Positions 1 to 8,408 of a stretch of 11,825 nucleotides of DNA are shown here, piece after piece; position 1 is the first letter of the stretch, and each line of letters starts with the position of its first letter. This DNA is from an uncultured bacterium (GTDB lineage: Bacteria > Patescibacteria > JAEDAM01 > Absconditabacterales > Absconditicoccaceae): contig CALFEN010000196.1 in the NCBI GenBank assembly GCA_937950065.1, positions 1 to 11,825 on the forward strand. The letters are read 5' to 3'. Both the position numbers and the translations under genes were made by a program. Below the pieces are notes generated by a model. That model was not told the DNA's origin and ran no database searches. It was given only the letters and a program-made list of their open reading frames with translations.

Positions 1-47
1 GACCACCGAGATCTACACTCTTTCCCTACACGACGCTCTTCCGATCT
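1..47 (+). other. Illumina TruSeq universal adapter remnant (not genomic)
   Basis: The first 47 bases match the 3' 47 bases of the Illumina TruSeq universal/P5 adapter, ending in the sequencing-primer 3' end GCTCTTCCGATCT. They are far richer in G+C than the DNA that follows, and the cyclase reading frame becomes meaningful immediately after them. This is untrimmed library sequence at a contig end, so position 48 is the first base that should be treated as genomic. Confidence 0.98.
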
Positions 48-2171
48 CTTTGCCTCATTAAACATTTTGACAGCCTCATCAAAGTCCCCAGCAAAATAAG
101 AGTCCAATCCTTTTTCAAAAAATTTTATAAAACTTGAAATATATAAATTATTTTCCGTTGTTATATAACTTTTGTCTATACCAAAAAGTTCTAGTATCTC
201 TACAGGATTCTCTTTTCATTTGACTTTGATTTTATCCAATCTCCTTACCACAAACTCTTCCTTATTCTTTATATTATTCCACAAATCTGATGATATGCAT
301 ACTCTGGATCAATAAAATTTATTTATTCACTCCAGCCTGGAAGCTAAATTTACATTATCTCAAATTATCGTATGGTTCAACCTCTTTTTTTCAGAACCAA
401 TATCTCAAATTATCACTTTACCAAAATGCAAGCCTATTCTAATATCTATAATATCTTTTTTATCCGATTTTATAATATTTCTTACTTTTTCATTGATAGA
501 TGACAATTCCTTTATTATTTGTATAGTACTTTTTGCAGCAAGATTACAAGTATTTCTATCTTCCCAAAAAGCCATAAATCCATCTCACATATATTTATCT
601 ATAAATCACTTATTCTCCAAAATAATATTTGTACTATCTTCCAAAAATATATTTAACAAATCAGTACTTTGTTTAGGCGATAAATTCTCTGAAATTTTGG
701 TATATCATACTATATCACAAAACATTATAGCCACGTCTCTTTCCTTGGAAGTTCTTTTACCTACAAAAACACTGTTCTCTACGTTTTTTTCAAATAAATT
801 TTCTCAAGTATATATATTAAATAATTTCTGTATATTATTTTTGAGTCAGTAAAAATCCCGAATTGTATAAGCTAAGTTTGTAAGCATATGTGCAAACAAA
901 ATTATCAATATAGTTCATATAGGAACAAATATTGAATTTGGGAAAAAAGAATTTCAAAATAATCATGCTATACATAAATACACTGTTATCGCAAGTATTA
1001 ATATTGTTTCTATACTGAGCAGAGAAAATATATAAGCATAATTTCTGTTTCTTATAAAAAAATTTATAATAAAAAGATTCAAAAACATCAGACAAAAAAT
1101 TATTATGAAACTCTGTGTCGGAGAAATACTATATATATAGTCATGATTTAGTAACGCCAAAATCTGGTTCGCATGTATAAGTATTCATGGCATTTCTCCT
1201 ACCAAAGTATTTCTAATATCATAAATAGACATACGATCTGTAGCTCCTATGAGTACTATTTTATCTTTTACCTTTTCCTTATCAATATTCCCTTTATAAA
1301 CATCATACAATGAAATAAAATTGACTTGTTTTTGTACTCACGTCAACGTCTCATTATTAAAATAAAGTGGCGTAAAAATATAATTTTTATCCTGTAGACC
1401 TTCTCTTACCAGCGGGATATTTGTCTCTTTTCACGCAATATTAATATGTATATTGTTTTCATCTGATTTTATATTATATTCATATTGGTATCATGAAATA
1501 CTTTGATTCAAGATACCCACCTCATAATTTGCAAAAGCCTCAATACTCAAAGGATAAAGACTAACTCCTGTATCTGAAATATTATTTTGTATTCACAAAA
1601 ACAAATTTTTGCTAAAAGGATCATAATAATGTGCATGTCACAAAATCGGCTTATTCACTTGAAAAATTTTATCAGGCTCCTTTACCTTGTTTGTCTCACT
1701 ATCAAAAATACTCGCAAGAATAGTTTTATTTGTTATAGCATTCGTAAGACTTTTGTCATAAGATTCAAAGATCTTATTCAAAACATCAGTTTTCTTGTCA
1801 TCGCCTGAAAACTGATATCATTTCTCAAAAAAAACATCCATCACGATACTACTTGGATTATATTTATCTAGATTTTCCAAGGCTCGAGCGTAATATCATC
1901 TGTGCAGTCATTGATAAGCAATATTTTCATTTACAAAAAATTTAGGATCTACTCACACCACCAAAATTTTATCAAGATTTGATTTGTATCTTTCAGAGAA
2001 AAAATTTTTCACAATGTTCGATCTAAATTTCATCATATATGACCGAAAAAACATATCTTGTGATATAAAAAGACTTGATTTTATACTTATAAAAGCGAAT
2101 ATTATTATAAGTACCTGAATTATAAAAAATCTGTGTCAGCTTTTACTGTTTTTCTTCTCTTTATTGCCCAT
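48..2171 (-). CDS. CHASE2-domain class III adenylate cyclase (3' end missing)
   Basis: Membrane-bound cyclase predicted to make cAMP from ATP in the cytoplasm in response to an extracytoplasmic signal. Read with UGA=Gly it gives 708 residues before the adapter. One N-terminal helix lies at about residues 15-33, then an extracytoplasmic CHASE2 domain (KILVVGVDPKFF near the start; VLIGATDRMSIYD and EMPGILIHANQI near the end, with UGA at the Gly of MPG). About three helices follow between 350 and 435, then a catalytic domain at about 470-640. Visible catalytic set: metal-binding D486 (FCDIVGYT) and D530 (KYMGDGF), substrate-selecting K526 and T601 (HTIIGDNVN), and transition-state N608 and R612 (NLASR). 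Nothing essential is missing. The Lys/Thr pair points to adenylate rather than guanylate cyclase. A TPR-like tail (YFAGDFDEAVKMF) is cut by the adapter. The ATG shares its A with the upstream FecR gene's stop (TAATG), implying coupled translation. Confidence 0.93.
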
Positions 2172-3643
2172 TATTTTTGAAGTTGTTTTATTATATCATT
2201 ATAAGTTTGCTTTATATTAACTTTAGAATTATCTATAGCATCTATTATTTTTTCTTCTGTGACAGCTGTTCAGTTATCTATCATCTTATTAAAAGCACTA
2301 ATAATAAAATTTTTAATATTCTCTATGGAGCCGAAGGCATTTTGTTGTAGGTATTCCATCTTTAAGTTTTGAGTTTCTTCGTTTATAGGAGTAAATATTG
2401 CGTCTTCCAGATTCTCTGCTTTCAGTGCTTCTTTTATTTGTTTTAATTTCTTTTCTGCAAGCTTTTGTTTTTCTTTTATAGTCAATGTTTCGTCTGAAAG
2501 ATAACTATCATCAGTAGTCAATATTTGAAATTTTTGGAAATTTTTCAACTTTTGAGCGTATTCTTTATCAAGTTGTGCAAATATTTTCAATTTTAATTCT
2601 CAAAGATATTCAAATTTTCATTTACCATAAAGCGCCCAACCAAAATTTTCTATTATATAATTCTTTAATTTATCCTGATATCATGCTATATCCTGTTCAT
2701 CAAGATGTATAAATTCATTCGAAGTTATTTTCTTATAGACGTTCTGTCATATTGCTTTCTGAAAATCAGAAAGTGTCATACTTTCTATGGAATTCTGTGT
2801 AAGTTTAGCTGTCTGATTTTTATTTATATACTTACTATCTCCAGAATTGGATTTTACTTCTATTATATGATCATTTGAATAGATTGTAGTCTCCTTATCT
2901 TGAGGACTAAAATATGCCAACCCTGCAGTTCATCTTATCACGATTGTTCACTCATTTGTTTTTATATTAAATGAATCGTCTCACTTAATAGTTCTTATAA
3001 CCTTAAACCATATTCATCATTTCTCTACTTTCAGACTTGTTTTGGAAGATAACAAATCTTTGGTATTCTTAATTATTTCGTCTATACTTATAGTAGTCAT
3101 AGGCAGTATCCTTATCACGCTTCCATCCCAGAGATATAAGTTTATAATGGTATTCAAATTTTTTGTCTTGGAAATATAAAAAATTTTATCTCAACTATAA
3201 ACTTTGATTTCTTTGTTTTCTAGAGAAGGATCGTCTAAAGTCCGTTCTCTTTTTTCGCCAGTTATTTTCTCATTTTGAATCCAGAGCTTGGCATTGTTTT
3301 GGGATATGACATCTCAGGTATCCTGTAAGTCCACTTTTATATAGTTATTCTGTTCTTCATAAAATCAGGTAGTATCTACTTTGTTGGAATAAGTCGGGAT
3401 CAGACTTAATATCACAAAAAAAAGATTTAAAATAGTGATGACTATGGATATGCCGCCAAACAAATAATTCGGCATCTTTATCTTGGAGAGTACAAATATT
3501 ATTATTGCAGAGACACTCAAACTATATATCAAAAACATAGAAATTCATAATATATTTTTCAAAAAATAAATTCATACGATAAATGTAAAAAAAAGTATCA
3601 ATATATGAAAATTTTGTCTAAAGAATTCTTGAATTTTCTGCAT
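2171..3643 (-). CDS. Membrane-anchored FecR-domain protein
   Basis: 490 residues with UGA=Gly. Three hydrophobic segments at about residues 12-28, 31-53 and 61-83 should place the rest outside the cytoplasmic membrane. A FecR-type domain spans about 170-255: DGSVIRILPMTTISI, then VEKGGIWFKVIR, then FNIKTNEGTIVIRGTAG with the hallmark RGT at 237-239. The C-terminal half is charged and probably helical (for example KIKEALKAEN), with no domain I recognise. FecR domains are extracytoplasmic signalling modules, best known as anti-sigma regulators in iron-dicitrate uptake. Here no sigma factor or TonB receptor is adjacent. The only operon partner is the CHASE2 cyclase, so I infer that this protein senses or transmits an envelope signal to it. 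The ATG follows a good promoter by about 27 nt and has no Shine-Dalgarno sequence. The stop UAA overlaps the cyclase start by one base. Confidence 0.82.
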
Positions 3644-3676
3644 TTTTTAGTTTATTTCTAAAAATATATACATTAT

Positions 3677-3704
3677 ATTATAATGAAAAATTTTTTAATT
3701 TCAA
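3677..3704 (-). promoter_or_regulatory. Sigma70-like promoter of the FecR-cyclase operon
   Basis: On the minus strand, TTGAAA (5 of 6 to the -35 consensus, 3699-3704) is followed after 16 bases by a perfect TATAAT (-10, 3677-3682). The predicted transcript would start near 3670, about 27 nt before the FecR start codon. The 94-bp gap (3644-3737) between the third EamA-like gene and the FecR gene otherwise shows only AT-rich sequence, with no clear terminator for the upstream operon. Confidence 0.6.
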
Positions 3705-3737
3705 ATAAATTAATATTTAAGGTCATATAGCAAAAAA

Positions 3738-4613
3738 TTAAAAGTTTTTTTTAAGAATAAAAGCCAATCATACCAAAACGCTTACTACAACAGCAAGTAT
3801 AATATCCTTTTTTGCAGGTCTATCTTTTTGGAAGATATAAGACATCACTAACATCACTCATACCCCCAAAAAACCCAATAAGAAAGTAATCACAGCTCCA
3901 AAACTTTTGATCAAAAAAGCATTGATAAACATAGAAATTCATCATGTGAAGGATGAAATCAATCTATGAAAAAAGAATTTTTTTGACTGGTTTTTTATTT
4001 GTTTTAGATATCAGGAATAACATAATATAATAGCTGTTATATTAGTTAACAGTATCCCCAAAAAATTATATGATATGTAATAAAAATGCTGACTAACTAA
4101 TTTGATAACATAAACTATAAGCAATTGCTCTATTGTTGTCAGCATCTGAATAAATATTACAAGCATTTTATTATTTACTTTTTGCTTACTTTTAGGATCA
4201 ATACTGCTAAAAACCAATAAGAACAATAGAACGATTGTTATCAAAAAAGATATCAGAGAAGTATCTTTAAACCAAAAAAAACTTACAATTATTATAAGCA
4301 AAGAATTTATCTTTTGGTAAGGAAGGATTGCTGATATTTTTTCTGATTTATATACTTTTTGCCGGAGCGGAGAAGTTATCATTCAGATAATCACGATCAA
4401 AGTCATGATAAGAAATATAGACAAATTTGTATCAAAAAAATCTTTTAGACTGTAAAGTCAAAACAATAGTATAAGTATAGACAATAAAGATCATCATACA
4501 AACCTAAAAGAGTTATAAACTGTTTTTGATAGATCTTTACCTATCCTCACTGCTTTTTGATAATTTATATCATCTATCGCAGACAAAAAAACTCATATAA
4601 TTCACCAAATCAT
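3738..4613 (-). CDS. DMT/EamA-like ten-helix membrane protein, paralogue 3
   Basis: 291 residues with UGA=Gly; about ten hydrophobic segments, which is the usual size and topology of the drug/metabolite transporter (EamA) superfamily. The first half ends AILPYQKINSLLIIIVSFFW-FKDTS, like the EamA loop-helix in which a proline-led segment precedes a short polar turn. The second half ends SYIFQKDRPAKKDII plus a last helix, which repeats that pattern as expected of the duplicated EamA fold. The N-terminus MIWG is written ATG-ATT-TGG-TGA, so Trp and the UGA-Gly sit side by side. It is the promoter-distal of three tandem paralogues, starting 22 bp after the previous stop, and is closest in sequence to the middle copy. 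Substrate cannot be read from the sequence. It could also be a CPR-specific membrane family that only resembles DMT proteins. Confidence 0.72.
3782..3830 (+). repeat. 49-bp perfect direct repeat, copy 1 (within paralogue 3)
   Basis: Identical base for base to 4671-4719. It encodes the conserved C-terminal segment around QKDRPAKKDIILAVVV in paralogue 3. The offset of 889 bp equals the gene repeat unit, so it marks a young tandem duplication or gene conversion rather than an independent element. Confidence 0.9.
4272..4291 (+). repeat. 20-bp block shared by all three EamA-like genes, copy 1
   Basis: CCAAAAAAAACTTACAATTA occurs here and, exactly, at 5161-5180 and 6051-6070, at offsets of 889 and 890 bp. 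On the minus strand it encodes the invariant I-V-S-F-F-W stretch at the end of the fourth helix. Conservation at nucleotide level, including the third positions, supports recent common descent of the three genes. Confidence 0.85.
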
Positions 4614-4635
4614 TTTTTTTTATTTTATATAAATT

Positions 4636-5502
4636 TTACTTAAGCATATAAGCTGCTCATACCAAAACTGTTACTACAACAGCAAGTATAATATCCTTTT
4701 TTGCAGGTCTATCTTTTTGTATAAAATAAGACAACAACAACATTACCCCTACACACAAAAATCATAAAAGTAACGTTATTACAGCTCCATAACTTTTGAT
4801 AAGAAATGCACTAATAAGAGTTGATATTCATCATAAAATCGTTGCACTTGCCCTGTATTTATAAAAACTGATTGACTGATTTTTTAACTGCAGCGGTATA
4901 GACTTCCAGCAAAAGATCAACGCTATTACTATAGTAAAAATAAAACCTATTATATTATAAGAAAGAAAATAAAACTTGTCTGTAACAAGCTTGATAATAT
5001 AAACTACCAGCAACTGCTGGATAGTTACCAAAGATTCAATAAATAAAATCAAAGCTTTGTTATTTGCCTGCTGGTGTTTTTTAAAATCAATAGTGCTAAA
5101 CGCCAGTAAAAACAGAAGAAAAATAGTAATGATAAAAGACGTCCACGAAGTATCCTTAAACCAAAAAAAACTTACAATTATGATAAGCAGAGAATTTATT
5201 TTTTGGTAAGGGAGGATTGCCGAAAGTTTTTCTTTCTTGTAAACTATCTGCCGGAGTGAAGATGTAAAAAGTCATATAATCGTTATAAATATCATTATTA
5301 TATAAAGATAAATATCTATATTTAGTAATTCATGATAATCATATATCCCAAAAGCCAATAGAAAAATTACGATTAATATCCCTCCTACAAATCTAAAAGC
5401 ATTATATAATGTCTTTGCCATATTTTTAGCTGTCTGAACGGCCTTTTGCCACATTATTTCGTTCATTGCATCCAAAAACACAGTAATTAATCACCAAATC
5501 AT
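4636..5502 (-). CDS. DMT/EamA-like ten-helix membrane protein, paralogue 2
   Basis: 288 residues with UGA=Gly, about ten hydrophobic segments. Same landmarks as its neighbours: MIWG start (TGG followed by TGA), SAILPYQKINSLLIIIVSFF in the first half, and QKDRPAKKDIILAVVVT before the last helix. The core is nearly identical to paralogue 3 (3738-4613), including a 49-bp exact nucleotide match, while loops and the N-terminal helices have diverged (MNEIMWQKAV against IDDINYQKAV). The stop is UAA at 4636-4638, 22 bp ahead of paralogue 3. The start at 5502 lies 23 bp after the stop of paralogue 1 and has a weak AGAG upstream in an A-rich leader. The likely role is a small-molecule permease in the cytoplasmic membrane; the substrate is unknown. 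Confidence 0.72.
4671..4719 (+). repeat. 49-bp perfect direct repeat, copy 2 (within paralogue 2)
   Basis: Exact copy of 3782-3830. Such identity is longer than many assembly k-mers, so copy number here depends on reads spanning about 0.9 kb. Confidence 0.9.
5161..5180 (+). repeat. 20-bp block shared by all three EamA-like genes, copy 2
   Basis: Exact copy of 4272-4291 and 6051-6070. The match to the copy in paralogue 1 continues a few bases further (through TGAT). Confidence 0.85.
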
Positions 5503-5525
5503 ATTTTTCTCTATTTATAAATATT

Positions 5526-6398
5526 TTATTTAAACCAATATGCTAGTCATACTAGTAACGTAACTATACTCGCCAAAATAACATCTTTTTTTTCAGGAAC
5601 ATCCTTTTGGAAAATATAAGACATCAATAACGTAGCTCATAAACCCAAAAATCAAAGCAAAAATGTAATAACAGGTCATAAGTTCTTGATCAAAAATAAA
5701 CTTATAAGCCATGATCAAAATCCAGTGAACGATGAAGCAAATCTATATTTATAAAACGTTATTGATTGTTTTTTTAGTATTGAGAAACTCTTGGTTCAAA
5801 AATAAATAGATAAGAACAAAGTAATAGCAATAATTCAAAATATCACATAAGATACATAATAAAAAGTTTCAGATATACTTTTTACGAGATATATAGTAAT
5901 TAACTGATCTGCAAATTCCAGTCATTGAATCAAGAATATCAATCATTTTTTTGATGGAGAAGAAAAATTTTTAAAATCTATTCATGTAATTACCAATAGT
6001 ATAAGTAAAAATATTGTAGTTATAAATGAAAACCGTGATACTCCTCTACGCCAAAAAAAACTTACAATTATGATGAGTAACGAACTTATCTTTTGATAAG
6101 GCATGATTGCTGATATTTTTTCTCTTTTGTAGACTATCTGCCATAGCGGGGAAATAATCAAATTTATTCCCACCATTATTATAAGTAGTATCAAAATGAT
6201 TGGGGTGGAAAACAATATAGGTCGTTCATCAAAATTCAATAATCAAAGAAACATCAATATCAAGGCAAGAACAAGACCTCAACAAAATCATAAAAAATTA
6301 AAGAATCACTTGTTTAAATTTTTTGATAAAGTGAGAGATTTTTGCCGTGTTATTTCATCTATAGAATCCAAAAAAACGGTAATAATTCACCAAATCAT
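5526..6398 (-). CDS. DMT/EamA-like ten-helix membrane protein, paralogue 1
   Basis: 290 residues with UGA=Gly, the promoter-proximal and most divergent of the three paralogues. It keeps the MIWG start (TGG-TGA), AIMPYQKISSLLIIIVSFFW, and SYIFQKDVPEKKDVILASIV before the final helix. The loop after SFFW reads RRGVS instead of FKDTS. The start is fixed at 6398 because an in-frame UAA, the stop of the gene before it, lies directly upstream (TAAATG), leaving no space for a ribosome-binding site. Translation is therefore probably coupled. A membrane permease-like role is inferred from the ten hydrophobic segments and the two EamA-like half-repeats. Family assignment is by pattern, not by a search. 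Confidence 0.7.
6051..6070 (+). repeat. 20-bp block shared by all three EamA-like genes, copy 3
   Basis: Exact copy of 4272-4291 and 5161-5180, located in paralogue 1 at the same IVSFFW position. Confidence 0.85.
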
Positions 6399-6926
6399 TT
6401 ATCATATAGGATTTTTATCTAAAAAAGTCTGCATATCTATAGTATTTTCTTGTATTTTTATCAAATTCTTTTCCAAAGTAGACATATAAAAAAATACAAG
6501 TCAAAAACCTCTTTCATCTCACTGAAATCTCATAGCTATATAAGTCAGTATCATATCTATCTTCTGCTTTACTTCCTTCCTTGCCATCATATCCTGCAGA
6601 GCCAAAAGATATTCGGCTTTGTTTACTCTAAATTCTCTTGGTATAAGATCATCTATCTTATTTATATTTTCTATTTCATCTATCTTATCAAAGATAGTAG
6701 AGATTTCTGTTTCTTCAAGATCTCATTTATCAAAATATTTTTCCACAATCACCATATCCAAGACATTTTCCTGCACTAATTTTTTTAATTCCTCCAGAGA
6801 AAGCCTAATATTATTCTTCAAAAAAAGTTTTTCCAGTTTTTTCATTTTCTCCTGGTAATTTTTATCTTTTTCTTTTGTCTCCAGATTCCTTTTTTTCTTT
6901 TCCTCTTCAAAATAATTTTCTTGCAT
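6399..6926 (-). CDS. Unrecognised charged helical protein between rlmE and the EamA-like genes
   Basis: 175 residues with UGA=Gly. I do not recognise a family. The N-terminal third is very rich in Lys and Glu (MQENYFEEEKKKRNLE, KEKDKNYQEKMKKLEKLF) and looks like a coiled coil. The rest alternates acidic helices (DKIDEIENINKIDDLI) with a more hydrophobic C-terminal part (ALQDMMARKEV, GFGLVFFYMSTLEKNL). There is no signal peptide or clear membrane span, so it is probably cytoplasmic. It starts 27 bp after the rlmE stop, and its UAA touches the ATG of the first EamA-like gene in the same frame, so it is firmly part of that operon. A read-through of the UAA would fuse it to the membrane protein, but nothing indicates that this happens. 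Confidence 0.75.
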
Positions 6927-6953
6927 TTTGAATAATTTTTTATTAATAAAATA

Positions 6954-7556
6954 TTATTTTAACTTAACAATATAAGTTTCCTTGCTTTCTTTCCTGCAGG
7001 CTGCAGGCTTAAATACTTTAATGTTGGTATCTCCAAATATCCTTTTCATATTCTTTACAAATTCATCAAATCATGGTCACATGAATATCTTTATTACAAA
7101 CTTCCCATCAGATTTGAGATATTTCTCATATATCCAGACTGTTTTTTCAAGCAATCCTATGGATTTCATAGCGTCCACGTCCTTAAATCCTATCGTGTTT
7201 GGCGCCATATCAGAGATAATTATATCAAACTTTTCAATATTATGAGATGATATTGTCTGATCTACAGCATGAACATCTGTAATATCCTGCACATAAGTAA
7301 AAACATTTTCCAAGTTCAGATTTACTTGTTTTATATCAAATCAGATAAGTTTATAATCTTTTATCTTAAAATCATTTAATTTGGAATAAACGTACTGAAG
7401 CCAACTTCATGGGGCACATCATATATCAAGTATATATTTGGAACTTTTATCAAAAATCTTATATTTCTTATCTATTTCTTCTAGTTTAAAGACACTCCTA
7501 GCTTTAAATCACTGTTTTTGAGCTTTTTTAAAATAAAAATCGTAAGGATTATACAT
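6954..7556 (-). CDS. rlmE: 23S rRNA (uridine-2'-O)-methyltransferase RlmE (FtsJ/RrmJ)
   Basis: 200 residues, close to the 209 of the E. coli enzyme, which uses SAM to methylate the 2'-O of U2552 in the A loop of 23S rRNA during late 50S assembly. Motifs in order: KARSVFKLEEI with catalytic K24; SAM loop YILDIGCAPGSWLQYV, where both glycines are UGA and the Trp is UGG; DMAPNTIGFK with D116; KFVIKIFMGPGFDEF with K156, again with both glycines of G-P-G written UGA; and ACRKESKETYIVKLK with E193. This completes the K-D-K-E tetrad. D and K are 40 residues apart, as in E. coli. Without recoding the gene would appear broken into short pieces. It heads an operon with an unknown gene and three EamA-like genes, and sits 13 nt from a predicted transcript start. 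Confidence 0.96.
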
Positions 7557-7575
7557 TATATTTTTCTGTAGTTAA

Positions 7576-7604
7576 ATAATATATATTTTACTAACTTTTG
7601 TCAA
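7576..7604 (-). promoter_or_regulatory. Near-consensus promoter of the rlmE operon
   Basis: On the minus strand, a perfect -35 TTGACA (7599-7604), a 17-base spacer and TATTAT (-10, 7576-7581, 5 of 6). A transcript would start near 7569, leaving a leader of about 13 nt with no Shine-Dalgarno sequence. It lies directly downstream of the terminator of the preceding gene, so the operon has its own transcription start. Confidence 0.7.
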
Positions 7605-7627
7605 AAATTCAATCAAAAAAATACGGA

Positions 7628-7667
7628 AAACAAAAAAAACACCACGTGCGTAGTGTTTTCTTTGTTT
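7628..7667 (-). terminator. Intrinsic terminator after the 191-residue gene
   Basis: Eighteen-base arms (7650-7667 and 7628-7645) around a four-base loop pair along their whole length on the minus-strand RNA, with two G-U pairs. The core is AACACTAC-GCAC-GTGGTGTT followed at once by eight U residues (7632-7639), which also pair with the upstream A-rich arm. It begins 15 bp beyond the stop of the gene at 7682-8257. The A-rich arm would give a U-rich tail on the other strand, so some bidirectional activity is possible, although no plus-strand gene is present. Confidence 0.85.
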
Positions 7668-7681
7668 TGTATGTTTAAATA

Positions 7682-8257
7682 TTATTCTCTGGATCCTGCA
7701 GGTTTAGTTTTTAAAACATCTAATAAATCCTCTTGAGGATATTCCTTGGATAAATTTCTAATAGCCTTGATAAGGTATGGATTTTTAATTTCTCATCAGG
7801 CTTCATTTTTTATTTCCTGCACTTTTTCTCTTAGCGTTAGTTGTGTTCTGTTATCTCTTTCTCTGTGATACAATTTTTGAGTAGAAAAAGCCTGCTTAAG
7901 TAATCTAGTAATCATCATTACAGTTACATTGCTTATAGTATTGTTTCAAACATATTCATCTCCTAATACAGCCTTTTGAAGCATAGAAGCAAGATACTGT
8001 TTTCTTAATTCTTTAGAAATTTCCATTCCAAATTTTTTGCACATATCTATAGCTTTTTTGGGATCAAAATCCAAAAGTTTTTTTTCATTTATCACTAGTC
8101 ATTCTCCAAAATTTTCGGCTATAAAATAACTACCTTCTGGATCCTCTTTATTTATTTTTACACCCTGAATTAATAATTCTGCAAAATCTGCATCTGGGAT
8201 AGCCGCTAATATATCTATAAAATTGACTCAAGCTAAATAATTTCCTGGTTTATCCAT
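7682..8257 (-). CDS. Unrecognised 191-residue cytoplasmic protein
   Basis: 191 residues with UGA=Gly, no signal peptide or membrane segment, mixed charged and hydrophobic composition typical of a soluble helical protein (MDKPGNYLAGVNFIDILAA at the start; SKELRKQYLASMLQKAVLGD mid-protein; KNPYLIKAIRNLSKEYPQED near the end). I do not recognise a family or a catalytic motif. UGA occurs at several internal positions, for example in NFGEGLVI and EAGGEIKN, so a standard-code caller would lose it. It is a single-gene unit: its own promoter lies at 8291-8320 and a strong terminator at 7628-7667. The ATG at 8257 is preceded only by A-rich sequence. Confidence 0.8.
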
Positions 8258-8290
8258 CTCATTATTTTTTAATAAATAAAAATTATAAAG

Positions 8291-8320
8291 TATATATAAC
8301 TATCTTTTTTAAAAAGTCAA
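8291..8320 (-). promoter_or_regulatory. Probable promoter of the 191-residue gene
   Basis: On the minus strand, TTGACT (8315-8320, 5 of 6) is followed after 18 bases by TATATA (8291-8296, 4 of 6). The start point would be near 8284, about 27 nt ahead of the start codon. It lies in the 151-bp gap after the amidase-SpoIID gene, which holds nothing else convincing. Confidence 0.5.
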
Positions 8321-8408
8321 TAGATTTTTATTAATTAGAAAATACTACCAAATTAATAACTACGGAAAATAAAATTAAATAACGTTGTATTTATACACAA
8401 AATGTATG

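Noticed and set aside
493..852. 119-codon plus-strand ORF
   Set aside because: It lies antisense to the catalytic domain of the cyclase, whose motifs are all present on the minus strand; its translation is low-complexity and resembles nothing.
835..1095. Minus-strand 86-codon ORF overlapping the cyclase
   Set aside because: It is in a different frame from the real cyclase frame, which runs through this region as membrane helices with UGA=Gly.
2270..2590. Apparent small separate minus-strand genes (here, and at 4011-4382, 4831-5052, 7077-7313, 10982-11254)
   Set aside because: They are fragments of longer genes cut at UGA under the standard code; each continues in the same frame across the UGA to a UAA.
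6196..6858. Cluster of overlapping plus-strand ORFs
   Set aside because: They are shadows of the first EamA-like gene and the charged 175-residue gene; minus-strand reading explains the same bases with tight operon junctions.
6982..7245. Plus-strand 87-codon ORF
   Set aside because: Antisense to rlmE, which has all its catalytic residues on the minus strand.
8380..8408. Small hairpin (ATACA-TTTTG-TGTAT on the minus strand) after the amidase-SpoIID stop
   Set aside because: Only a five-base stem with no U-tract directly after it; not convincing as a terminator.
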